Assembly: GCA_036389675.1 (NCBI GenBank)
Contig: DASVWI010000019.1
Location: 1-64,000 of the forward strand
Reading direction: 5' to 3'
DNA length: 64,000 nucleotides
Origin: DASQYE01 sp036389675
GTDB lineage: Bacteria; Acidobacteriota; Blastocatellia; Pyrinomonadales; Pyrinomonadaceae
Under the pieces are notes generated by a model, which saw only the letters and a list, made by a program, of their open reading frames with translations, ran no database searches and was not told the origin of the DNA. A program made the translations under genes and the position numbers. Shown one piece after another: positions 53,426 through 62,826 of this stretch. The number at the start of each line of letters is the position of its first letter. Positions within the stretch are counted from its first letter, which is position 1.

Positions 53426-54805
53426 TTAGTACTTTCTCCATTCGATAGGAAAGAGCGTCCCGACCTTTTCGGGCTCGATGTTCAACCCGGCGAGCGTCGT
53501 GGCGCGAAACATCACGGGGTCGCGCTGCGCGGCGAGGTTCGACGCCGATGGCAGCAGCAGTTGATCGGGCATCACGCCCACATGCTCAAGGCTCGCACCG
53601 TCCGTCATTATGATATCGGCGTCCGTGATGCTGACGGCATAGATAGCCATTTGCTCGTCGTTGCCCGTATTGTGCTCGTAAGTCCTGCTGCGCATGACCG
53701 CGCCCATCGTGCGATCACCTATCACCGTGCCTCTTTTTTCAAGCTGCACGACGCGCGCAAACAGTTCCGCGGCTGATGCCGAACGGCTATCCACGAGCAC
53801 GATCAGTTGTCCTTTGAAGGTCTTCTCGCCGCGAGTCTTGGCGATCATGGGTTTGCTTTCCTTGCGGCGCTTCATCTCGCCTATCGTCACATCGTGATCG
53901 AAGACATTGCCCAGGAGACGCAGCAAGGTGGTCTCGTAGCCGCCGCCGTTGCCGCGCAGATCGAGTATCAACGATTTGCGCCCGGCGACTTTCCCCATAA
54001 TGTCGTCCACCTCTTTATCTCTCAGATTGAACTCCGGCATCTTCCAGATAAAGGCATCCGGGGTTTCGTAGTAGCGATGGCGGTTATAATGCGCGGCGCT
54101 CACAGAGTCCCTGATGACCTGCGCGATGTCCATGCCCGTTCCCATGCCCGACAGATCGAGCACGCGCTTGCCCGTGACAATCTTCGACATCACTTCCAGC
54201 GTGCGCGGCTGTCCGCCCGGACTCTGCACGACAAACTTGATGCTCGTTTGCGGCTTCAGAGCATAGTAGGCGTACTGCATCTTCCACAGATCATCGCGCG
54301 TCGGCTCGTACCCGTTGAGCGAGAGAACCAGATCGCCCGGCTTGAGTCCCTTGGCCTCGGCGTCTGTTCCCGGCTGCACGGCGGTGACGTAACACTTCTG
54401 TCCGAACATCTGTACCTGCCAGCCGTATTCGGTGCGCGAGGCGCGCTCGGGCGGAATAAAGAGCGTGTGCGAATCGTCCAGATCAACCACGGCCTGACCG
54501 ATGATGCCGAAAATCTGGCTGACCGAATTCGCCTGCTTGATCTTCTCTTCGGCCTCCTTGAATCGCGTATCCAAGTCCATGCCGTGAAAGTTCGGGTCGT
54601 AGTAGTTGCTCTTTAATTCACTCTTGATGGTGTTGAGCATAACGCGCCCGCGCTCGCGCTCAAGACGGCCCGACTGTGCGTGAGCCGAAGGGGAAGCGAC
54701 CACGAGCGTAATCAGTAAGCAGACAGCCGAGGCCCACAGGGGCGCGCGCAGGTTTGCCAGAGGGGGCAGGAGTTTATGTGTATTCAAAAGGGGACTACCT
54801 TTCAT
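53426..54805 (-). CDS. S41-family peptidase (tail-specific-protease-like)
   Basis: A secreted serine protease of family S41. The 459-aa product has a signal peptide (ALWASAVCLLITLVVASPSAHAQ), a helical region, a PDZ domain (VQPGTDAEAKGLKPGDLVLSLNGYEP) and the S41 core with LDLRGNGGGYETTLL and VDSRSASAAELFARVV (nucleophile Ser). The classic Lys of CtpA-type enzymes (FGKG) is not present; the equivalent segment reads GDRTMGAVM, as in other S41 subgroups. Not part of an evident operon. Confidence 0.88.
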   Translation of the reverse strand: MKGSPLLNTHKLLPPLANLRAPLWASAVCLLITLVVASPSAHAQSGRLERERGRVMLNTIKSELKSNYYDPNFHGMDLDTRFKEAEEKIKQANSVSQIFGIIGQAVVDLDDSHTLFIPPERASRTEYGWQVQMFGQKCYVTAVQPGTDAEAKGLKPGDLVLSLNGYEPTRDDLWKMQYAYYALKPQTSIKFVVQSPGGQPRTLEVMSKIVTGKRVLDLSGMGTGMDIAQVIRDSVSAAHYNRHRYYETPDAFIWKMPEFNLRDKEVDDIMGKVAGRKSLILDLRGNGGGYETTLLRLLGNVFDHDVTIGEMKRRKESKPMIAKTRGEKTFKGQLIVLVDSRSASAAELFARVVQLEKRGTVIGDRTMGAVMRSRTYEHNTGNDEQMAIYAVSITDADIIMTDGASLEHVGVMPDQLLLPSASNLAAQRDPVMFRATTLAGLNIEPEKVGTLFPIEWRKY

Positions 54806-55073
54806 TAAATTGAATCAGTAATGTGTGCGAGTCGAGTCGGGTTAATGCTTGCTGCGGGTCAGACCGGGGATCACCCTTCTGTGAGCAACCGGGAAATTAC
54901 CACAAAGCCGCAGCAATCACAATGCGTTATCGCTTGAATGCGCCCGTCTGCGTCAGCCTTGCTCAGAGGCGCGGGCCTCGGCAGCGTTAATTGACGCTCC
55001 CGCGCAAGGTTTGTTAAGCTTATCTGTTTCGATTGGGGTCAGGATTTTTCACTATAGAAAGGTTTAGCAAAGA

Positions 55074-56255
55074 ATGTCTCCTGATGTCTTTATTCTCGGC
55101 GGGAAGCGCACGCCGATGGGCGAGTATGTCGGCGCTTTGAAGGATATCTCGGCGATTGATCTCGGCGCGATTGCGGCGCGCGGAGCCCTTGAGGCGACGG
55201 GCGTGCGGGCCGATGAGATCGATCACACCATCATCGGTAATGCCCTGCAAACTTCCGGCGACGCTATCTACGGCGCGCGCCACGTCGCGCTCAAAGCGGG
55301 CGTGCCCTTTGACCGCCCGGCGCTCACCGTCAATCGCCTCTGCGGCAGCGGCATTCAATCAATCATCTCGGGCGCGCACATGATTCAGCTGGGCGAAGCG
55401 CAGACGGCCTTAGTCGGCGGGATGGAGTCCATGTCGCAAGCGCCGCACGTGATTCGCGGCGCGCGCGCCGGGTTCGCACTCGGGCAGGGACAGCTCGAAG
55501 ACAGCCTGATGGTCGCTTTGCTTGATACTTACTGCAATACGCCGATGGCCGGCACGGCTGAGAATCTCGCGCGCCGTCATGAAATCTCGCGCGAAGAGCA
55601 GGACAAATACGCGCTCAGGTCGCAGCAGGAAGCCAAGCGGGCGCAGGACGCGGGCATCTTCGCCGAAGAGATCGTGCCCGTCGAGGTGAAAACCCGCAAG
55701 GGCGTGACCCTGTTTGACAGGGACGATCACATGCGCCCCGAAACTACGCTCGAAGGTCTGGCGAAACTGAGGCCCGCCTTCAGTAAAGACGGCTTCGTCA
55801 CGGCGGGCAATGCTTCGGGGATAGTGGACGGCGCGGCGGCCCTCGTCATCGCGGGCGAGGATTACGTCAAGGCCAGGGACTTGAAGCCTCTGGGCCGCAT
55901 CGTCAGCTGGGCATACGCCGGGGTGGAGCCTGAGCTGATGGGCATAGGCCCTGTGCCCGCCACGCGAAAGGCTTTGGAGCGCGCTCGCCTGAAGCTCGAA
56001 GACATAGACCTAGTGGAGGTCAACGAGGCTTTCGCCGCTCAGTATCTGTCTGTGGAAAAAGAGCTGGGCCTTGACCGCACGCGCACCAATGTCAACGGCG
56101 GCGCGATTGCGCTCGGACATCCTCTGGCGGCATCGGGCACGCGACTGGTGCTGACCCTGCTCGGTGAGCTCGGGCGACGAGGCGGGCGCTACGGTCTGGC
56201 GACGGCCTGCATCGGAGGCGGGCAGGGCATCGCCATCATCTGCGAGCGATTCTGA
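55074..56255 (+). CDS. acetyl-CoA acetyltransferase (thiolase)
   Basis: Thiolase II-type enzyme, condensing or cleaving acyl-CoA. The 393-aa product has all three catalytic elements: nucleophile C90 (NRLCGSG), H349 (GGAIALGHPLAASG) and C379 (CIGGGQG), plus the MESMSQAPHVIRG loop. It stands alone here, so biosynthetic or degradative use cannot be decided. The ATG follows a weak ribosome-binding sequence (AAAGGTTTAGCAAAGA). Confidence 0.95.
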   Translation: MSPDVFILGGKRTPMGEYVGALKDISAIDLGAIAARGALEATGVRADEIDHTIIGNALQTSGDAIYGARHVALKAGVPFDRPALTVNRLCGSGIQSIISGAHMIQLGEAQTALVGGMESMSQAPHVIRGARAGFALGQGQLEDSLMVALLDTYCNTPMAGTAENLARRHEISREEQDKYALRSQQEAKRAQDAGIFAEEIVPVEVKTRKGVTLFDRDDHMRPETTLEGLAKLRPAFSKDGFVTAGNASGIVDGAAALVIAGEDYVKARDLKPLGRIVSWAYAGVEPELMGIGPVPATRKALERARLKLEDIDLVEVNEAFAAQYLSVEKELGLDRTRTNVNGGAIALGHPLAASGTRLVLTLLGELGRRGGRYGLATACIGGGQGIAIICERF

Positions 56256-56777
56256 ACAACAACAAGCGTGCGACAAGCGCCGAGATGAGAAAAATCGTCT
56301 CGTGCTTGTCGCTCGTCGCACCCTTAGGCCGGAGCGGGACTCACAGCCTTATCCTAAATTTCATATCAAATCCAAAAAATTGGTAGCCGGCAGCATCGCT
56401 CGGTGAGCCGTAGCGTGTGCCTGCGCGGGCTAAGGGCTGCTAAATCATATCCTTAGATAAGGGACGGAGAGCGTGCCGGACACGGCACGATTGTTGCGAA
56501 GAATAAAAGGCTCTTCAGCGACTTCGATTGGCCTTGACAGGCACACAATCGCACTCTCCCTTAAGCTGGATTCTCGGGTTTTGTAATGCTTGCGTAAATT
56601 ACATCCGGCATGATAGAAGTTTACTTCTGCACACGGCGCCAAAGATTTCGGCCCGATTCCTCTTGTATGACGCAAAGTTAAATGTTCATGTGACTCAGAG
56701 TTTAATGTCCGTGCCTATTCGGCCTCGCGGGTTAAGCCTGCAACTTCAACCAGCTATCCAGAAGGAGTTCCCCTGTT
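56256..56777. other. 522-bp region upstream of the TonB receptor
   Basis: Holds repeat B7 at its left end, a hairpin CGTGCCG-GACA-CGGCACG at 56472-56489, and a perfect -35-like TTGACA near 56533-56538 with no convincing -10 at proper distance. No ORF is credible. The length suggests a long untranslated leader or regulatory region for the receptor. Confidence 0.45.
56258..56322. repeat. degenerate GTGACGA-family fold-back repeat (B7)
   Basis: Left part AAGCGTGCGACAAGCGCCGA, right part TCGTGCTTGTCGCTCGTCGC. The arms can pair, but the heptamers are diverged compared with the other copies. It follows the thiolase stop. Confidence 0.55.
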
Positions 56778-59700
56778 ATGTCGAAACTTGTCCGACTTTC
56801 TTTTGCAACTTTTATGATTCTCGCGCTCTGCGCGATTGGATTCGCACAATCAACGGTAACGGGAGGCATCGGCGGTAAAGTTACCGACCCGCAGGGAGCG
56901 AGCATCCCGAATGCGACCGTGACGGCAACCAATACCGGCACTAATCAGGAGTCGACGGTGACGGCTGAGGACGACGGCGGTTTTCGCATCGGCAATCTTC
57001 AACCGGGAACTTACAGCGTCAAGGTTTCGGCTTCGGGTTTTGCTGATTTTACGCAGGAGCTGGTCGTCGAGGTCGGACGCGTGACGACGCTCAATGTCCC
57101 GCTCGGTATCGCCGGGGCCACGGCGACCGTTGAAGTTTCGGCAGACGCGCCGGTCATCAATACCACTGCGCCGGATGTCTCGACCAACATCAACCAGACT
57201 TCGATCAATGAGCTGCCGATCAACGGACGCCGCGCTTCAGACTTCGTGCTGTTGACGCCCGCCTCTGTTCCTGACGGCCCCTTCGGTCTGATCAGCTTTC
57301 GCGGCATCTCCGGCCTGCTTAACAACAGCACTGTGGACGGCGGCGACAATAACCAGTCGTTCCACTCGGAAGAGCGCGGGCGCACGCGCATCGGATATGT
57401 CGTCAGCGCGTCGGCCATTCGTGAGTTTCAGGTCAACACTTCGAACTACTCGGCAGAATATGGCCGCTCGGCTGGCGCTGTGGTCAACTCTGTGACCAAG
57501 AGCGGAACCAACGAGTTTCACGGCGATCTTTTTGAGTATTACCGCAACAACAAGTTCGGTGCGCGCAATCCGCGTGCGACCCGTAACGTCCTGATCAATG
57601 GCGTCTCGACTCCGGTGGGAATCAAGCCGACCGATATCCGCCACCAGTTCGGCGGCACAATCGGCGGCCCGATTGTCAAAGACCACCTCTTCTTCTTCTT
57701 CAGCTACGACCAGCAGAAGCGCAACTTTCCCGGTCTGGCGGTCTTTTTCGTTCCCAGCTACCTGAACACTGTGGCGACCGGGACGGCGGCCCGCACAGCC
57801 CTGCTGGCTAAGGGCCTGACCAACACCCAGATCAACAACGCGGTCAGTTTTCTGGACTCTCTGACCGGCGAGACTCCGCGCCGTGGCGACCAGACGATTA
57901 TCTTTCCAAAGATTGACTGGCAGATCAACAGCAATCACCTGCTCACAGGCTCTTACAATCGTCTGCGCTGGGAATCGCCCTCGGGTCTGCAAACACAGGC
58001 CACCAACACCAACGCGCGTCATAGCTTCGGCGACGACTTCGTCAACGTAGACACGACGAACCTGCGCCTTCAGTCGACATTGTCGCCCACGCTGCTCAAC
58101 GAAGCGCGTTTTCAGTATTCGCAGGATCATGAATTCGCTTTAAGTCAGGAACCGCTTCCGGGCGAGCCGCAGACGGCCACCACCTCGCAGGGTGTCCGTT
58201 CGCCGCAGGTCTTTCTGACGAACGGCCTGACCTTCGGCACGACCACCAACTTCGAGCGTCTCAAGTATCCCTTCGAGGATCGCACTCAATTCGCGGACAC
58301 CATGACGTGGAGCATCGGACGCCACACGCTCAAGTTCGGCGGCGACTTCAATCACGTCACCGACGACATTCAGAACAGAGGCTCTGAGGCCGGTTCTTAC
58401 TCCTACAACAACATCAGCGATTTCATCATCGACTACGTCAACTTCGTGACGCCGCTGCCCGCGACGACGACCTGCTCTTCCAGCACCGCGCGTCTGGTTG
58501 GCCGCTGCTACACGAGCAACTTCGTTCAGGGCGTAGGTCTGCCGGGCATCAAGTTCGGCGTGAACGAGTACAGCTTCTTCCTACAGGATGATTTCCGCGT
58601 CACGCCGCGTTTGACCGTCAATCTCGGCCTGCGTTATGAGTATCAGCAGCTGCCGGATGCCGTACTGCCTAACGCCAACACGACGCTAATCCCGAACGTC
58701 GGACGCACGCTTGCCGAGGCGACCTCGACTCTGCCCAGCGACAAAAACAACTTCGGCCCGCGTTTCGGTTTTGCTTACGACATCTTCGGCGACGGCAAGA
58801 CATCGATCCGCGGCGGCGCGGGTATCTATTACGGGCGCATCCTTGGCGGCCACGTCTGGAACAATCTGCTTAAGACGGGTAATCCCGCCGGGCAGGGAAC
58901 CGTGAGCATTGCCAATACCGTTACGACGAACTGTTTCCCGGCGGTTGCCACGGCGACCCAGCCCTGCGCTCCTATCTTCCCCAACATTCTGCCCAGCACT
59001 GTCACGACCTTCGGCGCCGCGACGGTCTTCTACTTCCAGAAGAATTTTCAGGCTCCTCAGATTGCCCAGTATGACCTGATTCTTGAGAGGCAGGTTGCCA
59101 AGAACACCGTCGCCTCGATCTCCTATGTCGGGGCCAGAGGCAAGTATCTGCCGACATTCGTAGATCAGAATCTCGCGCCCACGGGAGGCTTCAGAACCTT
59201 CACGATCTACGGCGGAGACGCCAACGGGCAGACATTCACTTTGCCGCTCTACGCTCGTGCCAACACCGCTCTTCCTTTTTCCATACTGGAAGAACAGAGC
59301 TCGGTCAGGTCTGAGTACAACGCGATGATTCTGCAAGCGAATCGTCGCTTCACCAACGGCCTGCAATTCCAGGCGAGCTATACACTGGCGAAGTCCACCG
59401 ATACCGGACAGAACTCGCTGATCACCACCAGCATTTTCAATCAGCCGGTGGATATCTTCAACAGAAGCTACGATAAAGGGCCGAGCACCTTCGACGTGCG
59501 GCACAAATTGGTTGTGAGTGCGGTTTATGCGCCGACGCCCTACAAGGGAAGCGCCGACTCCTTCTATGGCTACCTGTTGAATGGTTGGTCAATCGCACCG
59601 ATTTACGTCTACTACAGCGGCGCGCCCTATAGCGCCGTCGTCTCCGGCTCGGCCCTGAACGGGTCGAACGGCGACAATCGCTTCACGGAGCTTCCGCGTA

Positions 59701-60002
59701 ATTCCTTCCGCCTGCCGAGCATCAAGAATATGGATTTGAGAGTTTCAAAGCGCTTCAAATTCTCTGAAAGATACAGCCTCGAAGCGCTGGCGGAAGCCTT
59801 CAACCTCTTCAACCGTACGCAGGTCTTCGGTCAAAGCACTACGCTGTACACTCCTGCTACCAATTGCGCTAACACCAACGGAATCGTGACCAACAATCCC
59901 AACGGACTGTGTTTCACTCCGGCTTTTGGCAGCGTGACCACGACCGACAGCAACAAATACCGCGAGCGCCAGATTCAGTTCGCGGTGCGTTTCCAGTTCT
60001 AA
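56778..60002 (+). CDS. TonB-dependent receptor, Oar-like
   Basis: A large outer-membrane transporter or adhesin of the type expanded in Acidobacteriota. The 1074-aa product has a signal peptide (FATFMILALCAIGFAQ). A carboxypeptidase-regulatory-like domain follows at about 27-110 (GGKVTDPQGASIPNATVTATNTGT, GGFRIGNLQPGTYSVKVSASGF). The plug domain contains NELPINGRRASDFVLLTP, and a C-terminal beta-barrel ends ...IQFAVRFQF, the usual terminal Phe. The ATG has AAGGAG nearby. The substrate is unknown. A strong terminator follows the stop. Confidence 0.94.
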   Translation: MSKLVRLSFATFMILALCAIGFAQSTVTGGIGGKVTDPQGASIPNATVTATNTGTNQESTVTAEDDGGFRIGNLQPGTYSVKVSASGFADFTQELVVEVGRVTTLNVPLGIAGATATVEVSADAPVINTTAPDVSTNINQTSINELPINGRRASDFVLLTPASVPDGPFGLISFRGISGLLNNSTVDGGDNNQSFHSEERGRTRIGYVVSASAIREFQVNTSNYSAEYGRSAGAVVNSVTKSGTNEFHGDLFEYYRNNKFGARNPRATRNVLINGVSTPVGIKPTDIRHQFGGTIGGPIVKDHLFFFFSYDQQKRNFPGLAVFFVPSYLNTVATGTAARTALLAKGLTNTQINNAVSFLDSLTGETPRRGDQTIIFPKIDWQINSNHLLTGSYNRLRWESPSGLQTQATNTNARHSFGDDFVNVDTTNLRLQSTLSPTLLNEARFQYSQDHEFALSQEPLPGEPQTATTSQGVRSPQVFLTNGLTFGTTTNFERLKYPFEDRTQFADTMTWSIGRHTLKFGGDFNHVTDDIQNRGSEAGSYSYNNISDFIIDYVNFVTPLPATTTCSSSTARLVGRCYTSNFVQGVGLPGIKFGVNEYSFFLQDDFRVTPRLTVNLGLRYEYQQLPDAVLPNANTTLIPNVGRTLAEATSTLPSDKNNFGPRFGFAYDIFGDGKTSIRGGAGIYYGRILGGHVWNNLLKTGNPAGQGTVSIANTVTTNCFPAVATATQPCAPIFPNILPSTVTTFGAATVFYFQKNFQAPQIAQYDLILERQVAKNTVASISYVGARGKYLPTFVDQNLAPTGGFRTFTIYGGDANGQTFTLPLYARANTALPFSILEEQSSVRSEYNAMILQANRRFTNGLQFQASYTLAKSTDTGQNSLITTSIFNQPVDIFNRSYDKGPSTFDVRHKLVVSAVYAPTPYKGSADSFYGYLLNGWSIAPIYVYYSGAPYSAVVSGSALNGSNGDNRFTELPRNSFRLPSIKNMDLRVSKRFKFSERYSLEALAEAFNLFNRTQVFGQSTTLYTPATNCANTNGIVTNNPNGLCFTPAFGSVTTTDSNKYRERQIQFAVRFQF

Positions 60003-60388
60003 CGCAAGCGCAGAACCGTTAACAAAGACAGGAGCGCAAACTCAAAAGAGTTTGCGCTCCTGTCTTTTTCCTCCAGCTTTTCTATACCGGACGACGCCCT
60101 TTCGGTTGTCCTAAGACCAAGCACCGCCGCGCGCTGAAATGTACGGAAACGCACGCCCGCGACCGAGCGCCCGTGTCGCGCTCGGTTAAGACCCATCAAC
60201 TCCGTATCATCATCCCAATAAAACGGTTCTCACCGGCGCAAAAACTTTTACGTAAGCACACATCTCATCTGGCACATCGATTGCCGAATACCTCTGCGGC
60301 GACGAAATGTTCAGCCGCTGGCGATACAGGTGCGGATGTCTCGCTTCGCAGTCAAATACACGCAACCGCGCTGAGGAGGATTTAGATT
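60003..60388. other. 386-bp gap between the TonB receptor and csbD
   Basis: Carries the receptor terminator at 60024-60067. Between 60068 and 60370 I see no ORF, repeat or obvious promoter; a GAGGAGG sequence shortly before the csbD ATG is its ribosome-binding site. Confidence 0.5.
60024..60069 (+). terminator. intrinsic terminator after the TonB receptor
   Basis: A 20-bp perfect stem, AAAGACAGGAGCGCAAACTC (60024-60043) with its complement at 60048-60067, loop AAAA, then TTTTT partly within the stem end. Very strong. Confidence 0.9.
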
Positions 60389-60601
60389 ATGGGCTTACCA
60401 AATGAAGATGAGGTTGAAGGGAAATTCGATCAGGCCAAGGGAGCCGTCAAAGAGAATGTCGGTCGGGCGATAGACGACAAAGAGATGGAGGGCGAGGGGG
60501 CGGCAGACCGTGCCGGTGGCAATATTCAGGAAGGCTATGGAACAGCCAAACGCAAAGTCGGCGAGACGATTGAAGACATAGGCAAAGCCATAGGCAAGTA
60601 G
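60389..60601 (+). CDS. CsbD-family stress protein
   Basis: A 70-aa CsbD-like protein, a family induced by general stress in several bacteria. The sequence is hydrophilic and helical: NEDEVEGKFDQAKGAVKENVGRAIDDKEMEGEGAADRAGGNIQEGYG, with the V-x-G-x-x-x-x-x-x-G-x-x-K-E-x-x-G pattern of the family. A GAGGAGG ribosome-binding site lies upstream and a terminator follows. It may belong to a stress group with the neighbouring SRPBCC and 17M-like genes. Confidence 0.92.
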   Translation: MGLPNEDEVEGKFDQAKGAVKENVGRAIDDKEMEGEGAADRAGGNIQEGYGTAKRKVGETIEDIGKAIGK

Positions 60602-60628
60602 AACCGGCAGCCCGCAGTTACGCGAAAG

Positions 60629-60668
60629 GGCCGTGCCTTGAGATAGATTATCTCAGGCACGGCCTTTT
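60629..60668 (+). terminator. intrinsic terminator after csbD
   Basis: GGCCGTGCCTTGAGATA (60629-60645) pairs with TATCTCAGGCACGGCC (60649-60664), one bulged T, loop GAT, followed by TTTTC. Confidence 0.85.
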
Positions 60669-60726
60669 CTTTCTCAGGATGTTTATGCCGCGCGTGTCGT
60701 CCGGCACGCCCAGATTCTCGTCTTTG

Positions 60727-61743
60727 CTACCTGCGCCAACGGCTGCTCGGGGCATCATCCTCGTCCAGCAGCTTATCGACGCCGCGACCGAGCGCCTTTC
60801 TGGTGTATTCGTAATCCGTTCTTGGTCTCACTCTCGCCCGCTCTCTTTCGCGCGGCGTCAACGCATGACGCGGTGGCGGCGGCGGCGGAGCGGGTCGCAG
60901 ATCAACATCCTCTTTCTCGACGCGGCGCTCTGGGCGCTGGCGCATGCGTCTCTCATAAAGACGGCGCTCGTCGGCTGGGCCACGCTCCGTGCGCGCACGC
61001 TCGTAGCGTTCGGTCTCGTCCACGCGACGCCTCTCATCATCGCTTCGCCGCTCTGCCCTGTAGCGCCGCATGCTCTCCCTCTGGCTGTTGAGCGCTTCCC
61101 TCAACTCCTGATCGAAGCCGGCTCGCTGCCCGCGCTCGGGCCGCATCGTCCGGCGCGCGCCCATCTCTTCCACGGCCCTGTAGCCCCTGTCATTCCAATC
61201 GCGTTCGTCGCGCATGCGACTCGAACCCCCTGCCGCTGCTGCGGCGCGCCGCGCACGCGCATCGTAATCCGGCTCGCGTCTTTCTGCTCCTCGTCGCGCG
61301 TGAGTCCTTCCCCTACGGCGCGCCTCTACGACCTCCGCGAAGCGCTCAAGGTCTTCTTCGAGCTGCCGCTCGGGGTTTGTTCCGAACAGGCGAGCGACGA
61401 GCGCGCCGATGCGCCCCGCCGGCGGGTCATAGCCGAGCCTGACGCGCACGCGCGTTGTGCCGCGCGAGGTTTCCTGAAAGACGACCTCGCCTTCGGTCTC
61501 GACATCGCCGCGCACGCTGCGCCATGCGATACGATGATCGGGCTCGAAACGTGTCGTCTCCGCCTCCCACTCGACGCTCGTGCCGAGCGGCGCTTCAGCC
61601 GTCCAGCGCGTGTAGCGGCGGCCCGTATATCTAACCTCCTTGATATGGCTCATCCATCTGGGGAAGCTCTCGAAATCGCTGAAGAGATCAAAGACGCGCT
61701 CGACCGGCGCGTTTATCTCGATGACCTTTTCCGTTCTCTGCAT
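60727..61743 (-). CDS. SRPBCC (START-like) protein with long basic tail
   Basis: A 338-aa protein. Residues about 1-150 form a SRPBCC/polyketide-cyclase-like domain (EKVIEINAPVERVFDLFSDFESFPRWMSHIKEVRYTG; TTRVRVRLGYDPPAGRIG), a fold that binds hydrophobic ligands or partners. Residues about 155-338 are highly charged and Arg/Glu-rich with a run of seven Pro broken by one residue (PAPPPPPPR), most likely disordered. ATG 61743 has GGAGGG 7 nt upstream. The tail is much longer than in ordinary family members. Confidence 0.85.
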   Translation of the reverse strand: MQRTEKVIEINAPVERVFDLFSDFESFPRWMSHIKEVRYTGRRYTRWTAEAPLGTSVEWEAETTRFEPDHRIAWRSVRGDVETEGEVVFQETSRGTTRVRVRLGYDPPAGRIGALVARLFGTNPERQLEEDLERFAEVVEARRRGRTHARRGAERREPDYDARARRAAAAAGGSSRMRDERDWNDRGYRAVEEMGARRTMRPERGQRAGFDQELREALNSQRESMRRYRAERRSDDERRRVDETERYERARTERGPADERRLYERRMRQRPERRVEKEDVDLRPAPPPPPPRHALTPRERERARVRPRTDYEYTRKALGRGVDKLLDEDDAPSSRWRR

Positions 61744-61952
61744 AACGCGTCCCTCCAGGAGCTGAAAACCCCCTGCTCTAATGGTAGAGATCAACTACAG
61801 GCGCACACAAAATCGGTGCGGCTCGTGCCCGACGAGTGAGCCCATCCACACGCTCGCGCATCCGGATGTGATTGGCCCACGACCGACTGTGACGCCGCGC
61901 TCGTTCATCTTCCGTCTGCTAATTCCCCTTGCTCTCAAGTCAGCTTCTCTCT

Positions 61953-62459
61953 CTATTCGGAGCGGACGTGCTCAGCCCCTATGTCTTCGAGCAGTTTTTC
62001 GAGCCTCTCCACGTCCTCGTCCGTCTTCGCTTCGACGCCGAGCAGTATGCCGCCGCCGCGCAGGCCCGCGTCATAAACTTTAGCGCGATGCTCGGGGATG
62101 CCGGCCCCGATCAAAGCGCCGATCAGGCCGCCGGTTGCGCCGCCCGCGCCCGCGCCCGCGAGCGCCGCCGCGATAGGCCCGGCGATGACCAGTCCGAGCC
62201 CCGGCAAAGCGATGGACGTACCGACGGCGGCGATGGCGGCCAGCGTCGCGCCCAAAGCGCCGCCGAGAGCCCCGCCGATCCCTGCGCCGTCAGCCGCGTG
62301 CGTTCCCGTCTGGAGGGCGAACTCTTTATTCTTCGTTGAGTCCGACATCAGGACGCTGATGTCGTCGCGCGTGTAGCCGCGCTTGATGATCGCGTCGACG
62401 GCGGCTTCCGCCGCGACGCGCGTTTTGAAGAGACCTGTGACCAACTTAGTCTTAGCCAT
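61953..62459 (-). CDS. glycine-rich 17M/general-stress-like membrane protein
   Basis: A 168-aa protein with a N-terminal part (VTGLFKTRVAAEAAVDAIIKRGYTRDDISVLMSD) like the general-stress 17M domain, a central Gly/Ala-rich hydrophobic segment (GIGGALGGALGATLAAIAAVGTSIALPGLGLVIAGPIAAALAGAGAGGATGG) that would span or insert into a membrane, and a C-terminal regulatory-like part ending in VRSE. Role unknown; such proteins are often stress-induced. Strong ribosome-binding sequence AAGGAG upstream of ATG 62459. Confidence 0.85.
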   Translation of the reverse strand: MAKTKLVTGLFKTRVAAEAAVDAIIKRGYTRDDISVLMSDSTKNKEFALQTGTHAADGAGIGGALGGALGATLAAIAAVGTSIALPGLGLVIAGPIAAALAGAGAGGATGGLIGALIGAGIPEHRAKVYDAGLRGGGILLGVEAKTDEDVERLEKLLEDIGAEHVRSE

Positions 62460-62826
62460 GATTATCTCGCTCCTTAACTTCTCTCGTTATCAATAAAGGC
62501 GAAACTAAAACCATCTCGCACACATCACACAGCGGCAATAATTGTGCCGACGATCAGTTTAGCTGCCTGTTTCGGGGAACTTTGGAATATGTTCAGATAG
62601 TCAGGCGGGCTCTGTCAACCCTCTGGCCGAAAAGCTGCGGGCTGTGCGCCTCTCGTTCGCGTATTAAAGCGGAACAAGACGGCGCAGGTCAGTTGACGCC
62701 CTCATCCGTATTAGAACACTCTCTTTTGGGCCTGCCGCCCGCGGGATGATCGGCGCGAGACACGGGGCGCGTGTGTAGTGTAATCTCTCTTCCTGCTTAA
62801 AAACTGTACGAGGGGGAGAAGCGGTA
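62460..62826. other. 367-bp divergent intergenic region
   Basis: Between the stress-like membrane protein (minus) and the HAD gene (plus). It should hold promoters for both, but none is clear to me; a TGTAAT sequence near 62780 is a weak -10 candidate for the HAD gene. No ORF, repeat or strong hairpin was noticed. Confidence 0.4.
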
